Shown here piece after piece: positions 26,641 to 33,932 of a DNA stretch of 64,000 bases. Source of the stretch: GM7GCV1 sp965222065. GTDB lineage: Bacteria > Pseudomonadota > Gammaproteobacteria > Pseudomonadales > GM7GCV1. Below the pieces are notes generated by a model, which did not search any database, was not told where the DNA came from, and worked only from the letters and a program-made list of their open reading frames with translations. The DNA is taken from the NCBI GenBank assembly GCA_965222065.1, contig OZ244933.1, forward strand, positions 1,364,001 to 1,428,000, written 5' to 3'. The position numbers were made by a program, and so were the translations under genes. Every line of letters begins with the position of its first letter. Positions within the stretch are counted from its first letter, which is position 1.

Positions 26641-27462
26641 ATGTCACCACTGCCCACCCAGCGGACGTCCGGACATCGCGCTCGCAAGCGTTTTGGCCAG
26701 AATTTCCTGACCAGTGAAACCGTCATTGGCAAGATTCTTCGAGCCCTGAACCCATCACCTGAAGATCACATTATCGAGATCGGGCCAGGCCTGGGCGCTT
26801 TGACCGCACCACTGATAGAAAGTGGCGCCAGTATTTGCGCCATCGAACTGGACAGGGATCTGGCCGCAAGACTAAAACAGCAATTTAGCGACAAGGTAAA
26901 TTTCCAGTTAATCAACCAGGATGTGCTCAAGACGGATCTGGAATCCATTTTTCCGGCTGAGGCTCCCCTGAGAATCATCGGCAACCTGCCTTACAACATT
27001 TCCACGCCAATCCTTTTTCATCTGCTAAACCGGACTGACCGAATTAATGACATGCTGTTTATGCTGCAGCGTGAAGTGGTTGAACGCATGGATGCCAGAC
27101 CAGGCACCTCAGAGTACGGCCGGCTGAGTGTGATGATCCAGTATCGTTGCCATGTCGAATCACTGATCCCGGTCCCGCCGGGCTCCTTTGACCCGCCACC
27201 CAAAGTGCATTCTGCGGTGGTTCGACTCCGCCCCAGGGAACCGGAAGTCAAGGCGATCTCCGAAGAGGTGCTGGACAATATCGTACGCGACGCCTTTAGT
27301 GCCCGTCGCAAGACCCTGCGCAACAGCCTCAAGAATCACCTCGACAGTGATGCCATTGAAAAACTGGGAATTGACCCTGGCCGTCGACCCGAAACCCTGT
27401 CTGTTGTCGACTTTGTAAAACTGGCAAACTGTGCCTGCGAAAATAATTCCCAGACTCCATGA
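26641..27462 (+). CDS. rsmA: 16S rRNA dimethyladenosine transferase RsmA (KsgA)
   Basis: The 273-residue protein has RKRFGQNFLTSETVIGKIL, the SAM motif IIEIGPGLGALTAPLIE, the adenine-site NLPYNIST and the C-terminal domain with FSARRKTLRNSLKN. It dimethylates two adjacent adenosines near the 3' end of 16S rRNA during small-subunit maturation. It starts six bases after pdxA and its stop overlaps the apaG start by four bases, so the genes form one operon. Confidence 0.97.
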   Translation: MSPLPTQRTSGHRARKRFGQNFLTSETVIGKILRALNPSPEDHIIEIGPGLGALTAPLIESGASICAIELDRDLAARLKQQFSDKVNFQLINQDVLKTDLESIFPAEAPLRIIGNLPYNISTPILFHLLNRTDRINDMLFMLQREVVERMDARPGTSEYGRLSVMIQYRCHVESLIPVPPGSFDPPPKVHSAVVRLRPREPEVKAISEEVLDNIVRDAFSARRKTLRNSLKNHLDSDAIEKLGIDPGRRPETLSVVDFVKLANCACENNSQTP

Positions 27463-27833
27463 ACTTGCCACGTATAGAAATAAAAACCCAGCCACAGTTT
27501 GAGCCGGAGCAGTCGTCGATTGCGGATGGCCAATACTTTTATTCCTACCGTATTCGCATTCGCAACCTTGAAGGCCAGCGTTGTCAGTTAATCAGCCGGC
27601 ACTGGCTGATTACCGATGCCAATGGCCATAAGCAGGAAGTCGTCGGTGATGGCGTCGTCGGTCAGCAACCAGTCATTGAGCCCGGCCGCGAATTCTCCTA
27701 TACCAGCGGTTGCCTTCTTGAGACCCCCGTAGGTACTATGGAAGGCTACTACGTAATGTGCACTGACGATGGTGAAGAATTTCATGCACCGATTGCACCC
27801 TTTCTGTTGTCCGTACCCGGCACGGTAAACTAA
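27459..27833 (+). CDS. apaG: ApaG (CorD) protein
   Basis: The 124-residue protein is a full-length ApaG domain: FYSYRIRIRNLEGQRCQLISRHWLITD, VVGDGVVGQQPVIEPGREFSYTSGC and MEGYYVMCTDDGEEF. ApaG is a fibronectin-type III-like fold implicated in phosphate or magnesium metabolism; its biochemical role remains uncertain. The ATGA overlap with rsmA and the following apaH give the classic gene order. Confidence 0.97.
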   Translation: MNLPRIEIKTQPQFEPEQSSIADGQYFYSYRIRIRNLEGQRCQLISRHWLITDANGHKQEVVGDGVVGQQPVIEPGREFSYTSGCLLETPVGTMEGYYVMCTDDGEEFHAPIAPFLLSVPGTVN

Positions 27834-27870
27834 TAAAAACCTATATAGCCTCTAGCCATAGCCACATAAA

Positions 27871-28701
27871 ATGACTACTTACGCCATTGGAGATATTCAG
27901 GGCTGTTATGACCCTTTAATGCGTCTGCTCGATAAAATCGATTTTGACGAAAAAAAGGACAAGCTTTGGTCAGTGGGCGACCTGGTCAATCGGGGGCCGG
28001 ATTCACTAAAGGTACTGGAATTCTGTCGCGGACTGGGGAAAAACTTTGTCTGTGCCCTGGGCAACCATGATCTTCACCTGCTTGCGGTTGCGGCCTGTCG
28101 ACGACAGGTCAAGACGGGAGACACCTTTGATGACGTCCTGACCAGCCCCCATCGTGATGAACTCTTACACTGGCTGCGTCACCAAAAGCTTCTACACTAC
28201 GATAAGGGCCGTGACGTCGCAGTAGTCCACGCCGGAATTCCTCCACTCTGGGACATAGAAAAAGCCTGTGAACTGGCCTCCGAAGTGGAAGATGTTATTC
28301 GCGACGATAACCTGGCTCACATTTACTATCACAACATGTACGGCAATACGCCGGCAAAATGGTCGGATGATTTAAGTGGCCCGGTGCGCTGGCGAGTCAT
28401 TACCAATTACCTGACCCGAATGCGTTTTTGCAATGCCAAAGGCAAGCTGGAGTTGCAGACCAAAACCGGATTAATCAATCCCCCAAAGGGATATATGCCC
28501 TGGTTTATGGTCCCGGACCGCAAAGCCTTCAACACCCGTATTATCTTCGGCCACTGGGCCGCATTGCTGGGTGAAACCTACGATAGTACCAACGTTTATG
28601 CACTGGACACTGGCTGTGTCTGGGGACAAAAACTGGCCGCTATCAATGTCGACAAGCTGCACAAAGTGCACACCGTCAAGGCAAAAAAGAAATCCAGCTA
28701 G
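27871..28701 (+). CDS. apaH: Symmetrical bis(5'-nucleosyl)-tetraphosphatase ApaH
   Basis: The 276-residue protein has the metallophosphatase motifs GDIQGC near residue 8, GDLVNRGPDSL, GNHDLHLL and VHAGIPPLW. It hydrolyses Ap4A to two ADP and can remove Np4 caps from RNA. Length is typical. It begins 37 bases after apaG. Confidence 0.97.
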   Translation: MTTYAIGDIQGCYDPLMRLLDKIDFDEKKDKLWSVGDLVNRGPDSLKVLEFCRGLGKNFVCALGNHDLHLLAVAACRRQVKTGDTFDDVLTSPHRDELLHWLRHQKLLHYDKGRDVAVVHAGIPPLWDIEKACELASEVEDVIRDDNLAHIYYHNMYGNTPAKWSDDLSGPVRWRVITNYLTRMRFCNAKGKLELQTKTGLINPPKGYMPWFMVPDRKAFNTRIIFGHWAALLGETYDSTNVYALDTGCVWGQKLAAINVDKLHKVHTVKAKKKSS

Positions 28702-28713
28702 CAAGTCATCGCT

Positions 28714-29058
28714 ATGGCCGCACCCCTACACCAATGCCACCAGTGCGGCATGTCCTACGACAACACCAGTGATCACTGTCCCAAGTGCGATTTTGGTCGT
28801 TTCGAACAGAACCGGGAGCAGCGTATGGTCGTGGATATTGCTCACAACAGACAGACCATTGACGTCGCGACGCACCAGTTTTACGACGCACTGAACCAGG
28901 CAAAACGCGAGCTATATGCAGAGCTGGAAATTATTGTAGGAAACGGACTGATTAACCGGGAAATCGCCAACATTCTGGAAGCGGAAGTCTGGAATACTTC
29001 AATCCGCAGTTATCGGCAGGAGCCCCACAATCGCGGGGCTTATATCCTGAAACTATAA
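28714..29058 (+). CDS. Zinc-ribbon-containing hypothetical protein
   Basis: The 114-residue protein has two CxxC knuckles close together (CHQCGMSYDNTSDHCPKCDFG), a likely zinc ribbon, followed by an all-helical part (about residues 45-114) with no known motif. It starts 12 bases after the apaH stop and may belong to the same transcript. I do not recognise the family. It converges on the RNA helicase gene with seven bases between them. Confidence 0.75.
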   Translation: MAAPLHQCHQCGMSYDNTSDHCPKCDFGRFEQNREQRMVVDIAHNRQTIDVATHQFYDALNQAKRELYAELEIIVGNGLINREIANILEAEVWNTSIRSYRQEPHNRGAYILKL

Positions 29059-29065
29059 TTCGGTG

Positions 29066-30367
29066 TCAGGCAAGCAGTTCTTCTGGAGGCCGTTCAATAT
29101 TCAGTTTGTCACCCAGAAGTTTTTCAATGGGCTCAAGGAGAAAAGAATCATCCTCGCAGGCAAAGCTGATGGAAACACCGGTTCTGCCAGCTCGACCCGT
29201 TCGACCTATACGGTGTACATAGTCTTCCGGCTCTTCCGGTAGCGTGTAATTGACCACATGGCTGATGCCATCGACGTGAATGCCTCGACCGGCTACATCG
29301 GTGGCTACCAATACCTGAATCTTGCCGGACTTAAAGTCCTCAAGTGTGCGTACACGTTTGTTCTGGGCAATTTCACCAGACAATATCCCGGCCGGTATTC
29401 CTTTTTTACGCAAACGCTCCTGCAGGCGACGTACTTCATCGCGGCGATTGGCAAACACAATGACAGATTCCGCCTGTTCAGTTTCAAGCACTGCCTGAAG
29501 TAATTTGAATTTCTGGTTGCTTTCAACAATATAGACTTTCTGGTCCACACTGTCGGAAGCCACATGCTCTGGCTCAATCTCAATGCGGGTTGCATCCAGT
29601 GTCCACTGTTCCGCCAGACGCTCCACGTCCGACGTAAAGGTCGCAGAGAACATCAATGTCTGGCGATGCTCCTTGTGTGGCGTCATGCGGACAATTCGTC
29701 GCACTTGCGGGATAAACCCCATGTCCAGCATGCGATCGGCTTCATCAATCACCATTACCTCAACGCGGTCGAGGTACACATCTTTATTGGTCGCGAAGTC
29801 AATCAGCCGACCGGGCGTGGCAATGACAATGTCCACGGCATCGTAGTGCAAGGCTTTTTTCTGTTTGTCGTAGTCCATGCCACCGACCAATGTCTGGATT
29901 TTCAGGTCCGTATGTTTGGCCAACCCCTTGGCATCCTCGGCAATCTGCATGACCAGTTCCCGGGTCGGGGCAATCACCAGCGCCCTTGGTTCGCCGGCGT
30001 ACTGCTCTTCTTCCAGCGGGTGCGTCATAAGGTCGTTGATAATGGTGATAAGAAACGCCGCCGTTTTTCCGGTGCCGGTTTGTGCTTTGCCAACCACGTC
30101 ATTTCCCGGGAGTGTGTAGGGAAGTGACTTGGCCTGAATGGGGGAGGCGTACTGAAAACCGAGATCCGCAATACCGTGCATTAGCTGTACAGGCAACCCC
30201 AGATCATGGAAACGTACTTTTCCTGGCTGTGGTTCTACCTGAAATTGGGAAAGATCCCATGCTTTTTTGCGGTTACTGGGGCGACGTCTTCGACGGCGTT
30301 TGTTGGTCGAATCGCCCTCTTTTTTGGAGGCTTGTTTGTGTTCAGTCAAAAGAATTCTTATTTGCAA
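29066..30367 (-). CDS. rhlB: DEAD-box ATP-dependent RNA helicase, RhlB-like
   Basis: The 433-residue frame opens with TTG at 30367; a second TTG at 30349 (MTEHKQASKKEGD when initiated) is an equally possible start, and there is no early ATG. A basic N-terminal tail (KRRRRRRPSNRKK) precedes the helicase core: Q-motif at FQYASPIQAKSLP, GKAQTGTGKT (motif I), PTRELV, TPGRL, VIDEADRML, SAT, then VATDVAGRGIHVDG and HRIGRTGRAG. The motifs and size suit RhlB, the degradosome helicase, but RhlE/SrmB-like cousins cannot be excluded. It follows slyX on the same strand. Confidence 0.9.
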   Translation of the reverse strand: MQIRILLTEHKQASKKEGDSTNKRRRRRRPSNRKKAWDLSQFQVEPQPGKVRFHDLGLPVQLMHGIADLGFQYASPIQAKSLPYTLPGNDVVGKAQTGTGKTAAFLITIINDLMTHPLEEEQYAGEPRALVIAPTRELVMQIAEDAKGLAKHTDLKIQTLVGGMDYDKQKKALHYDAVDIVIATPGRLIDFATNKDVYLDRVEVMVIDEADRMLDMGFIPQVRRIVRMTPHKEHRQTLMFSATFTSDVERLAEQWTLDATRIEIEPEHVASDSVDQKVYIVESNQKFKLLQAVLETEQAESVIVFANRRDEVRRLQERLRKKGIPAGILSGEIAQNKRVRTLEDFKSGKIQVLVATDVAGRGIHVDGISHVVNYTLPEEPEDYVHRIGRTGRAGRTGVSISFACEDDSFLLEPIEKLLGDKLNIERPPEELLA

Positions 30368-30450
30368 TGAAATTGAGGGCGGCGATTATATCAGTCAACG
30401 CTAGGATTTGCGCGCAGTGATTGCTTTGTAGACAGATAGAGGGTAAAGAA

Positions 30451-30666
30451 TCAATAGTGGGGCGGACGCTCCTGTTTCTCCTCGTGTGAATCGACCCCTT
30501 GCTGAATTTCCTGCAAACGTTTTTCATAGTGTTTGATGCCGACTTCAAGCGAATCCATGCGCTGTTGCTGTTTATACAAGGCATCACTTAGCTTGTGTAA
30601 ATTGTCTTCCAGAAAGGCTACCTGCATTTCCAGTTCGGCTATTCGGTCTTCATTGCTTTCTGTCAT
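30451..30666 (-). CDS. slyX: SlyX family protein
   Basis: I choose the ATG at 30666 (MTESNEDRIAELEMQVAFLEDN), five codons inside the longest frame. The 71-residue product is almost entirely a coiled coil with the family's C-terminal PPHY. SlyX is of unknown function. It starts 20 bases after the rlmD stop and is probably co-transcribed with it. Confidence 0.9.
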   Translation of the reverse strand: MTESNEDRIAELEMQVAFLEDNLHKLSDALYKQQQRMDSLEVGIKHYEKRLQEIQQGVDSHEEKQERPPHY

Positions 30667-30686
30667 CAAACCCTGCCCCAATTCAC

Positions 30687-31958
30687 TTACTTTTTGACCA
30701 ATAAGGTCACGGCTTCAAGGTGAGTAGTATGCGGAAACATATTCATCGCGCCCACTTTTTCGATGCTGTAATTTTTATCCAGTGCTTGAATATCCCGCAC
30801 CATGGTCGCCGGATGACAGGAAATATAAAGTATTTTTTCCGGACCAATTCTGGCCAACCAGGGCATAAGTGCTTCAGCACCTGCACGGGGAGGATCAAGC
30901 ACCACCTGATCAAATGGGCCCTCACCTATTTTTGAAAACTTTCCGGCATCAAACAGATCAAGTGACCTGAACTCAAGATTCAGCAATTTATTACGGCGGG
31001 CGTTATTTTGTGCTTGCTGGCATAGCTCATAAGACCCTTCGACACCCAGCACCGATTTCACCCTGGGGGCAAATGCCAGACTGAAATTGCCAGCACCACA
31101 GAACAAATCCAGTAAATTATGGCTGGCTTCAGGCTTTAGCCACTCAATTGCCTGCTGAATCATGGCGCGATTTATCGCGTCATTCACCTGTACAAACTGT
31201 CCTGGCTGAATCTCCATTTCAATCGATTCCATGAGGCGCACTTGCAAAGGTTTACCCTCAAATACCGGAGTGGCTTTCTGGCCGGGCAGTTTTTGCCAGA
31301 TAGCTGTGCCGGGCAAGTATTGGCCCACCGTAATAACCTGCTGTTCAGACAGGGCAGACTTGACGGAAAAGCAGGCCGTCAGCCGGGTATCACCTGCCGT
31401 GAGTTCAATTTCCTGTAATCCCCTGTTTTTAAGTTCTGGAGCCAGGGCTCTCAAGCCTGGTAATAATCCGTTTAAGCGTTCCTCCAGCACATCACAATGT
31501 TCAATATCCACGATCTGGCTGGAACCTCGCGCCCGAAACCCCAGGAAAACCGTTCCCTTTTTATTGTAAGCCACCGCCAGCCGTGTCCGGCGCCGGTAAT
31601 TCCAGTCAGAAACATGTAGAGGAGGCATCCAGTCAGCGGCTTCCAGCCCGGATTTCACGAAGAGGTATTTTAGTTGGCGTTCCTTCCACTCCAACTGGGA
31701 TGCACTATCAAAATGTTGTAATTCGCATCCACCACATTGGCCGAAATATGGACAGCGAGGGTCAACCCGCCCTGGCGAAGACTCAACCACTTCAGTGCAT
31801 ATTCCTTCATCAAATGACCGTTTACGCTTACGGAGTGACCATCGAACGACTTCGTCCGGAAGAGCGCCAGTGATGAAACAGGTTTTACCCACATCCGTGC
31901 GCCCCACACCCCGGCCATCGTGACTCAAGTCATGTATCTGTACCTTTTGTTCAGTCAT
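30687..31958 (-). CDS. rlmD: 23S rRNA (uracil(1939)-C(5))-methyltransferase RlmD
   Basis: The start is set at the ATG at 31958 (MTEQKVQIHDLSHDGRGVGR), since the extra 14 codons upstream are not family-like. The 423-residue protein has an N-terminal TRAM domain, the 4Fe-4S cysteines in CPYFGQCGGCELQH, the SAM motif LLDLFCGAGNFSLAFA, VVLDPPRAGAE and the catalytic Cys in ILYISCHPATM. It methylates U1939 of 23S rRNA. It diverges from the ROK kinase gene. Confidence 0.94.
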   Translation of the reverse strand: MTEQKVQIHDLSHDGRGVGRTDVGKTCFITGALPDEVVRWSLRKRKRSFDEGICTEVVESSPGRVDPRCPYFGQCGGCELQHFDSASQLEWKERQLKYLFVKSGLEAADWMPPLHVSDWNYRRRTRLAVAYNKKGTVFLGFRARGSSQIVDIEHCDVLEERLNGLLPGLRALAPELKNRGLQEIELTAGDTRLTACFSVKSALSEQQVITVGQYLPGTAIWQKLPGQKATPVFEGKPLQVRLMESIEMEIQPGQFVQVNDAINRAMIQQAIEWLKPEASHNLLDLFCGAGNFSLAFAPRVKSVLGVEGSYELCQQAQNNARRNKLLNLEFRSLDLFDAGKFSKIGEGPFDQVVLDPPRAGAEALMPWLARIGPEKILYISCHPATMVRDIQALDKNYSIEKVGAMNMFPHTTHLEAVTLLVKK

Positions 31959-32066
31959 ATAACATTTCCAACGCCGGTATCGGCACAGAATCCGGATCAT
32001 TCAAAATATAGCTATCGGAAAGATCAGTATACTTCATGGACCAACCCATTCTTACAGACAACATTG

Positions 32067-32954
32067 ATGCAAGATTCCAATAAGGTTTTCGCGGCGATTG
32101 AGGCAGGTGGAACCAAATTTGTCGTCGCCATCGGCAACCATAACAAAGTAACGCGGAAAGCGACCTTCCCTACTCGCGACCCGAAGAAGACATGGGGCGA
32201 AGTGCTCGATTTCTTGAGTCAGGCATACAACGACACTCCTTTTTCGGCCATAAGCCTGGCCAGTTTTGGCCCCCTGGAGCTAAACCGCAATTCCAGCACC
32301 TATGGCCAAATTGGAAGCACACCCAAAATTGAGTGGCAAGGGACGGACATGCTTGCCCCACTCAGGCGGTTTAACGTTCCCCTTTGTCTGGAAACGGACG
32401 TAAATGCCTCTGCCCTGGGCGAAGCCACTCTGGGAAATGGAGCCAATCATAATATGGTGGCCTACGTGACCGTAGGTACCGGTATTGGCGTGGGCATTGT
32501 TATGGAGGGCCGGATCCTGGGTGGAAACGCACATCTGGAAATTGGTCATATACCAATACCTCATGATCCTGTTCAGGATCCATTTCCCGGAACATGCCCA
32601 TTTCACAAAAACTGCCTTGAGGGCCTGGCATCCGGAACAGCATTATATGCACGCTGGGGACGTCAATTAAGCGAACTTGGACTCGATCATCCCGCTTACG
32701 AATTAGAGGCAAAATACCTGGGTCACCTGTGCTCATTCCTGGTCCTTGGCTATGCGCCGGACAAAATAATACTTGGCGGCGGCGTTATGGAGTCAGATTA
32801 CCTGTTACAAAAAACCAGGGAGTATTGCGCCAGTTATCTGAACAACTACCCGAAGACACTGGATGTGGAAGAGTTGATTGACCCTCCCGCCTACAGAGGT
32901 GATTCAGCATTGCTGGGAGGTTTTATACTGGCGAATCAACCTGTAATCGAATAA
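32067..32954 (+). CDS. ROK family sugar kinase (fructokinase-like)
   Basis: The ATG at 32067 (MQDSNKVFAAIEAGGTKFVVAIG) is chosen; the open frame extends to 31920 but overlaps the divergent rlmD start. The 295-residue product has the ATP phosphate motif AIEAGGTKF, LETDVNASALGEATLG with the catalytic Asp, YVTVGTGIGVG and a zinc site (CPFHKNCLEGLASG). This is the pattern of bacterial ROK fructokinases (Mak type). No transporter or regulator is adjacent, so the substrate is inferred from family resemblance only. Confidence 0.92.
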   Translation: MQDSNKVFAAIEAGGTKFVVAIGNHNKVTRKATFPTRDPKKTWGEVLDFLSQAYNDTPFSAISLASFGPLELNRNSSTYGQIGSTPKIEWQGTDMLAPLRRFNVPLCLETDVNASALGEATLGNGANHNMVAYVTVGTGIGVGIVMEGRILGGNAHLEIGHIPIPHDPVQDPFPGTCPFHKNCLEGLASGTALYARWGRQLSELGLDHPAYELEAKYLGHLCSFLVLGYAPDKIILGGGVMESDYLLQKTREYCASYLNNYPKTLDVEELIDPPAYRGDSALLGGFILANQPVIE

Positions 32955-33133
32955 ACCAAAGGTTTCGCTTCCCGGCTTTTCCAGGCCTTTTCATGAAAAT
33001 GATACGCGACGGTATTGATTGCCGGCTCCACCAGCGCGATTGCCCCACCAACCAGCCAACTGCCAGAAAGTACATAGGCGACCGTGAAAGCCACGGAAAA
33101 ATGCAGTACGGCAAAGGTGAAGGTTTTGGTCAT
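32936..33133 (-). CDS. DUF2061 small membrane protein
   Basis: The start is the ATG at 33133 with GAGAGGA about eight bases upstream. The 65-residue product (MTKTFTFAVLHFSVAFTVAY) has two hydrophobic segments with VGGAIALVEPAINTVAYHFHEKAW between and after them, the signature of DUF2061. Function unknown. Its 3' end overlaps the convergent ROK kinase gene by 19 bases. Confidence 0.88.
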   Translation of the reverse strand: MTKTFTFAVLHFSVAFTVAYVLSGSWLVGGAIALVEPAINTVAYHFHEKAWKSREAKPLVYSITG

Positions 33134-33318
33134 TGCATCATCCTCTCGAGATGAAAAGTTATTGGCAATCATTATCAACAACTTAAAAGAATAACCAAAC
33201 AAAATTAAATTTAGCTTTATGATTGCTATTAGCTATTAATTATCCGGCTTAGTGCAACGAACGCTTGCATAAAAAATTTTGGGAGATAAAAATTTCGCAT
33301 CATGGATGGTGCAAAGGC

Positions 33319-33347
33319 TTGCGAATGATTGACGGGACTACTAAAAT
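33319..33347 (+). promoter_or_regulatory. Predicted sigma-70 promoter of tRNA-Met
   Basis: TTGCGA (33319-33324) and TAAAAT (33342-33347) are separated by 17 bases, and a GC-rich discriminator (CGCGCC) follows, as is usual for stable-RNA promoters under stringent control. The tRNA starts 18 bases after the -10 box. Confidence 0.6.
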
Positions 33348-33365
33348 CGCGCCTCGCAAAAACGT

Positions 33366-33442
33366 GGCTACGTAGCTCAGCTGGTTAGAGCACAGCATTC
33401 ATAATGCTGGGGTCGGTGGTTCAAGTCCACCCGTAGCTACCA
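33366..33442 (+). tRNA. tRNA-Met(CAT)
   Basis: The 77-base sequence folds as a tRNA: acceptor arm GGCTACG paired with CGTAGCT (one G-T pair at the end), D-arm AGCTCAGCTGGTTAGAGC, anticodon arm CAGCA/TGCTG around loop TTCATAA with anticodon CAT, T-arm with GGTTCAAGTCC, and encoded CCA. The body matches elongator tRNA-Met rather than initiator or lysidine-type tRNA-Ile. An intrinsic terminator follows. Everything from here to the window end has the look of acquired DNA, and the tRNA 3' end is a likely integration site. Confidence 0.95.
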
Positions 33443-33451
33443 ATAGATTCA

Positions 33452-33479
33452 AAGGCTTACCTCCGGGTAGGCCTTTTTT
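33452..33479 (+). terminator. Intrinsic terminator after tRNA-Met
   Basis: Arms AAGGCTTACC and GGTAGGCCTT form a stem with one wobble pair around a CTCCG-type loop, directly followed by TTTTTT. It lies ten bases after the tRNA. Confidence 0.85.
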
Positions 33480-33489
33480 GTTTCTTGTT

Positions 33490-33516
33490 GAGACCAGATT
33501 GAGACCAGATTGAGAC
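33490..33516. repeat. Tandem 11-bp direct repeats next to the tRNA
   Basis: GAGACCAGATT occurs twice head to tail (33490-33500, 33501-33511) and a third partial copy GAGACT follows. Short GAGACC-type repeats just inside a tRNA are commonly seen at the ends of elements using tyrosine integrases, where they could be arm-type integrase sites. I see no copy of the tRNA 3' end elsewhere in the window. Confidence 0.6.
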
Positions 33517-33562
33517 TCAAAGAAATAAATAATCCTTAGTGGTTTTGAAGATGAATACAAGA

Positions 33563-33853
33563 TTAGTCAACTTTTACAAAAGCTAGTCCTGGAGTACGCT
33601 CATTTATTTCTAGCAAGCAGCAGCCAAGCTCATCATCCAAATCGATTAAACTAGAGTGGGTTACTAAGCTTATGCGAGCTTCTTTGCTTACTATCTGAAC
33701 AAATACATCAATATCTTTTTCAGAAAAATAGAGCTCTATATCAGATTCAAGATAACTTAGATGATGCTCTGCCTCTTCATCTGACAGTGGGAATTCACCC
33801 TTAGTAACTGCAGAAACTAGATGAGCAATAACGTGATGTTTTTCTTGCATCAT
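33563..33853 (-). CDS. Hypothetical protein, last gene of the RHIM/PIN operon
   Basis: This 96-residue acidic protein (HHVIAHLVSAVTKGEFPLSD ... LVTHSSLIDLDDELGCCL) has no signal or membrane segment. I do not recognise it. It is transcribed in the same direction as, and 79 bases after, the 651-residue protein gene, which makes it the probable last gene of the operon. Its acidity and size would suit a small inhibitor or accessory protein, but that is speculation. Confidence 0.65.
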   Translation of the reverse strand: MMQEKHHVIAHLVSAVTKGEFPLSDEEAEHHLSYLESDIELYFSEKDIDVFVQIVSKEARISLVTHSSLIDLDDELGCCLLEINERTPGLAFVKVD

Positions 33854-33932
33854 TTTTCACCTTAGACCTTAGTTTATTCCTCTAAACAGTTAGCTTTAAT
33901 ATTTTGGATACATATACAGGTTGTTCTCAAAA

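Noticed and set aside
29564..30127. 187-residue plus-strand frame opposite the RNA helicase
   Set aside because: Antisense to helicase motifs I-III; no ribosome site and no protein-like pattern.
33366..33442. The CAT-anticodon tRNA as initiator or tRNA-Ile(lysidine)
   Set aside because: The acceptor stem ends in a G-T pair, not the unpaired start of initiator tRNA, and the body resembles elongator tRNA-Met.
33490..33516. Short tandem repeats considered as a CRISPR array
   Set aside because: Units are 11 bases without spacers, and no cas genes are present.
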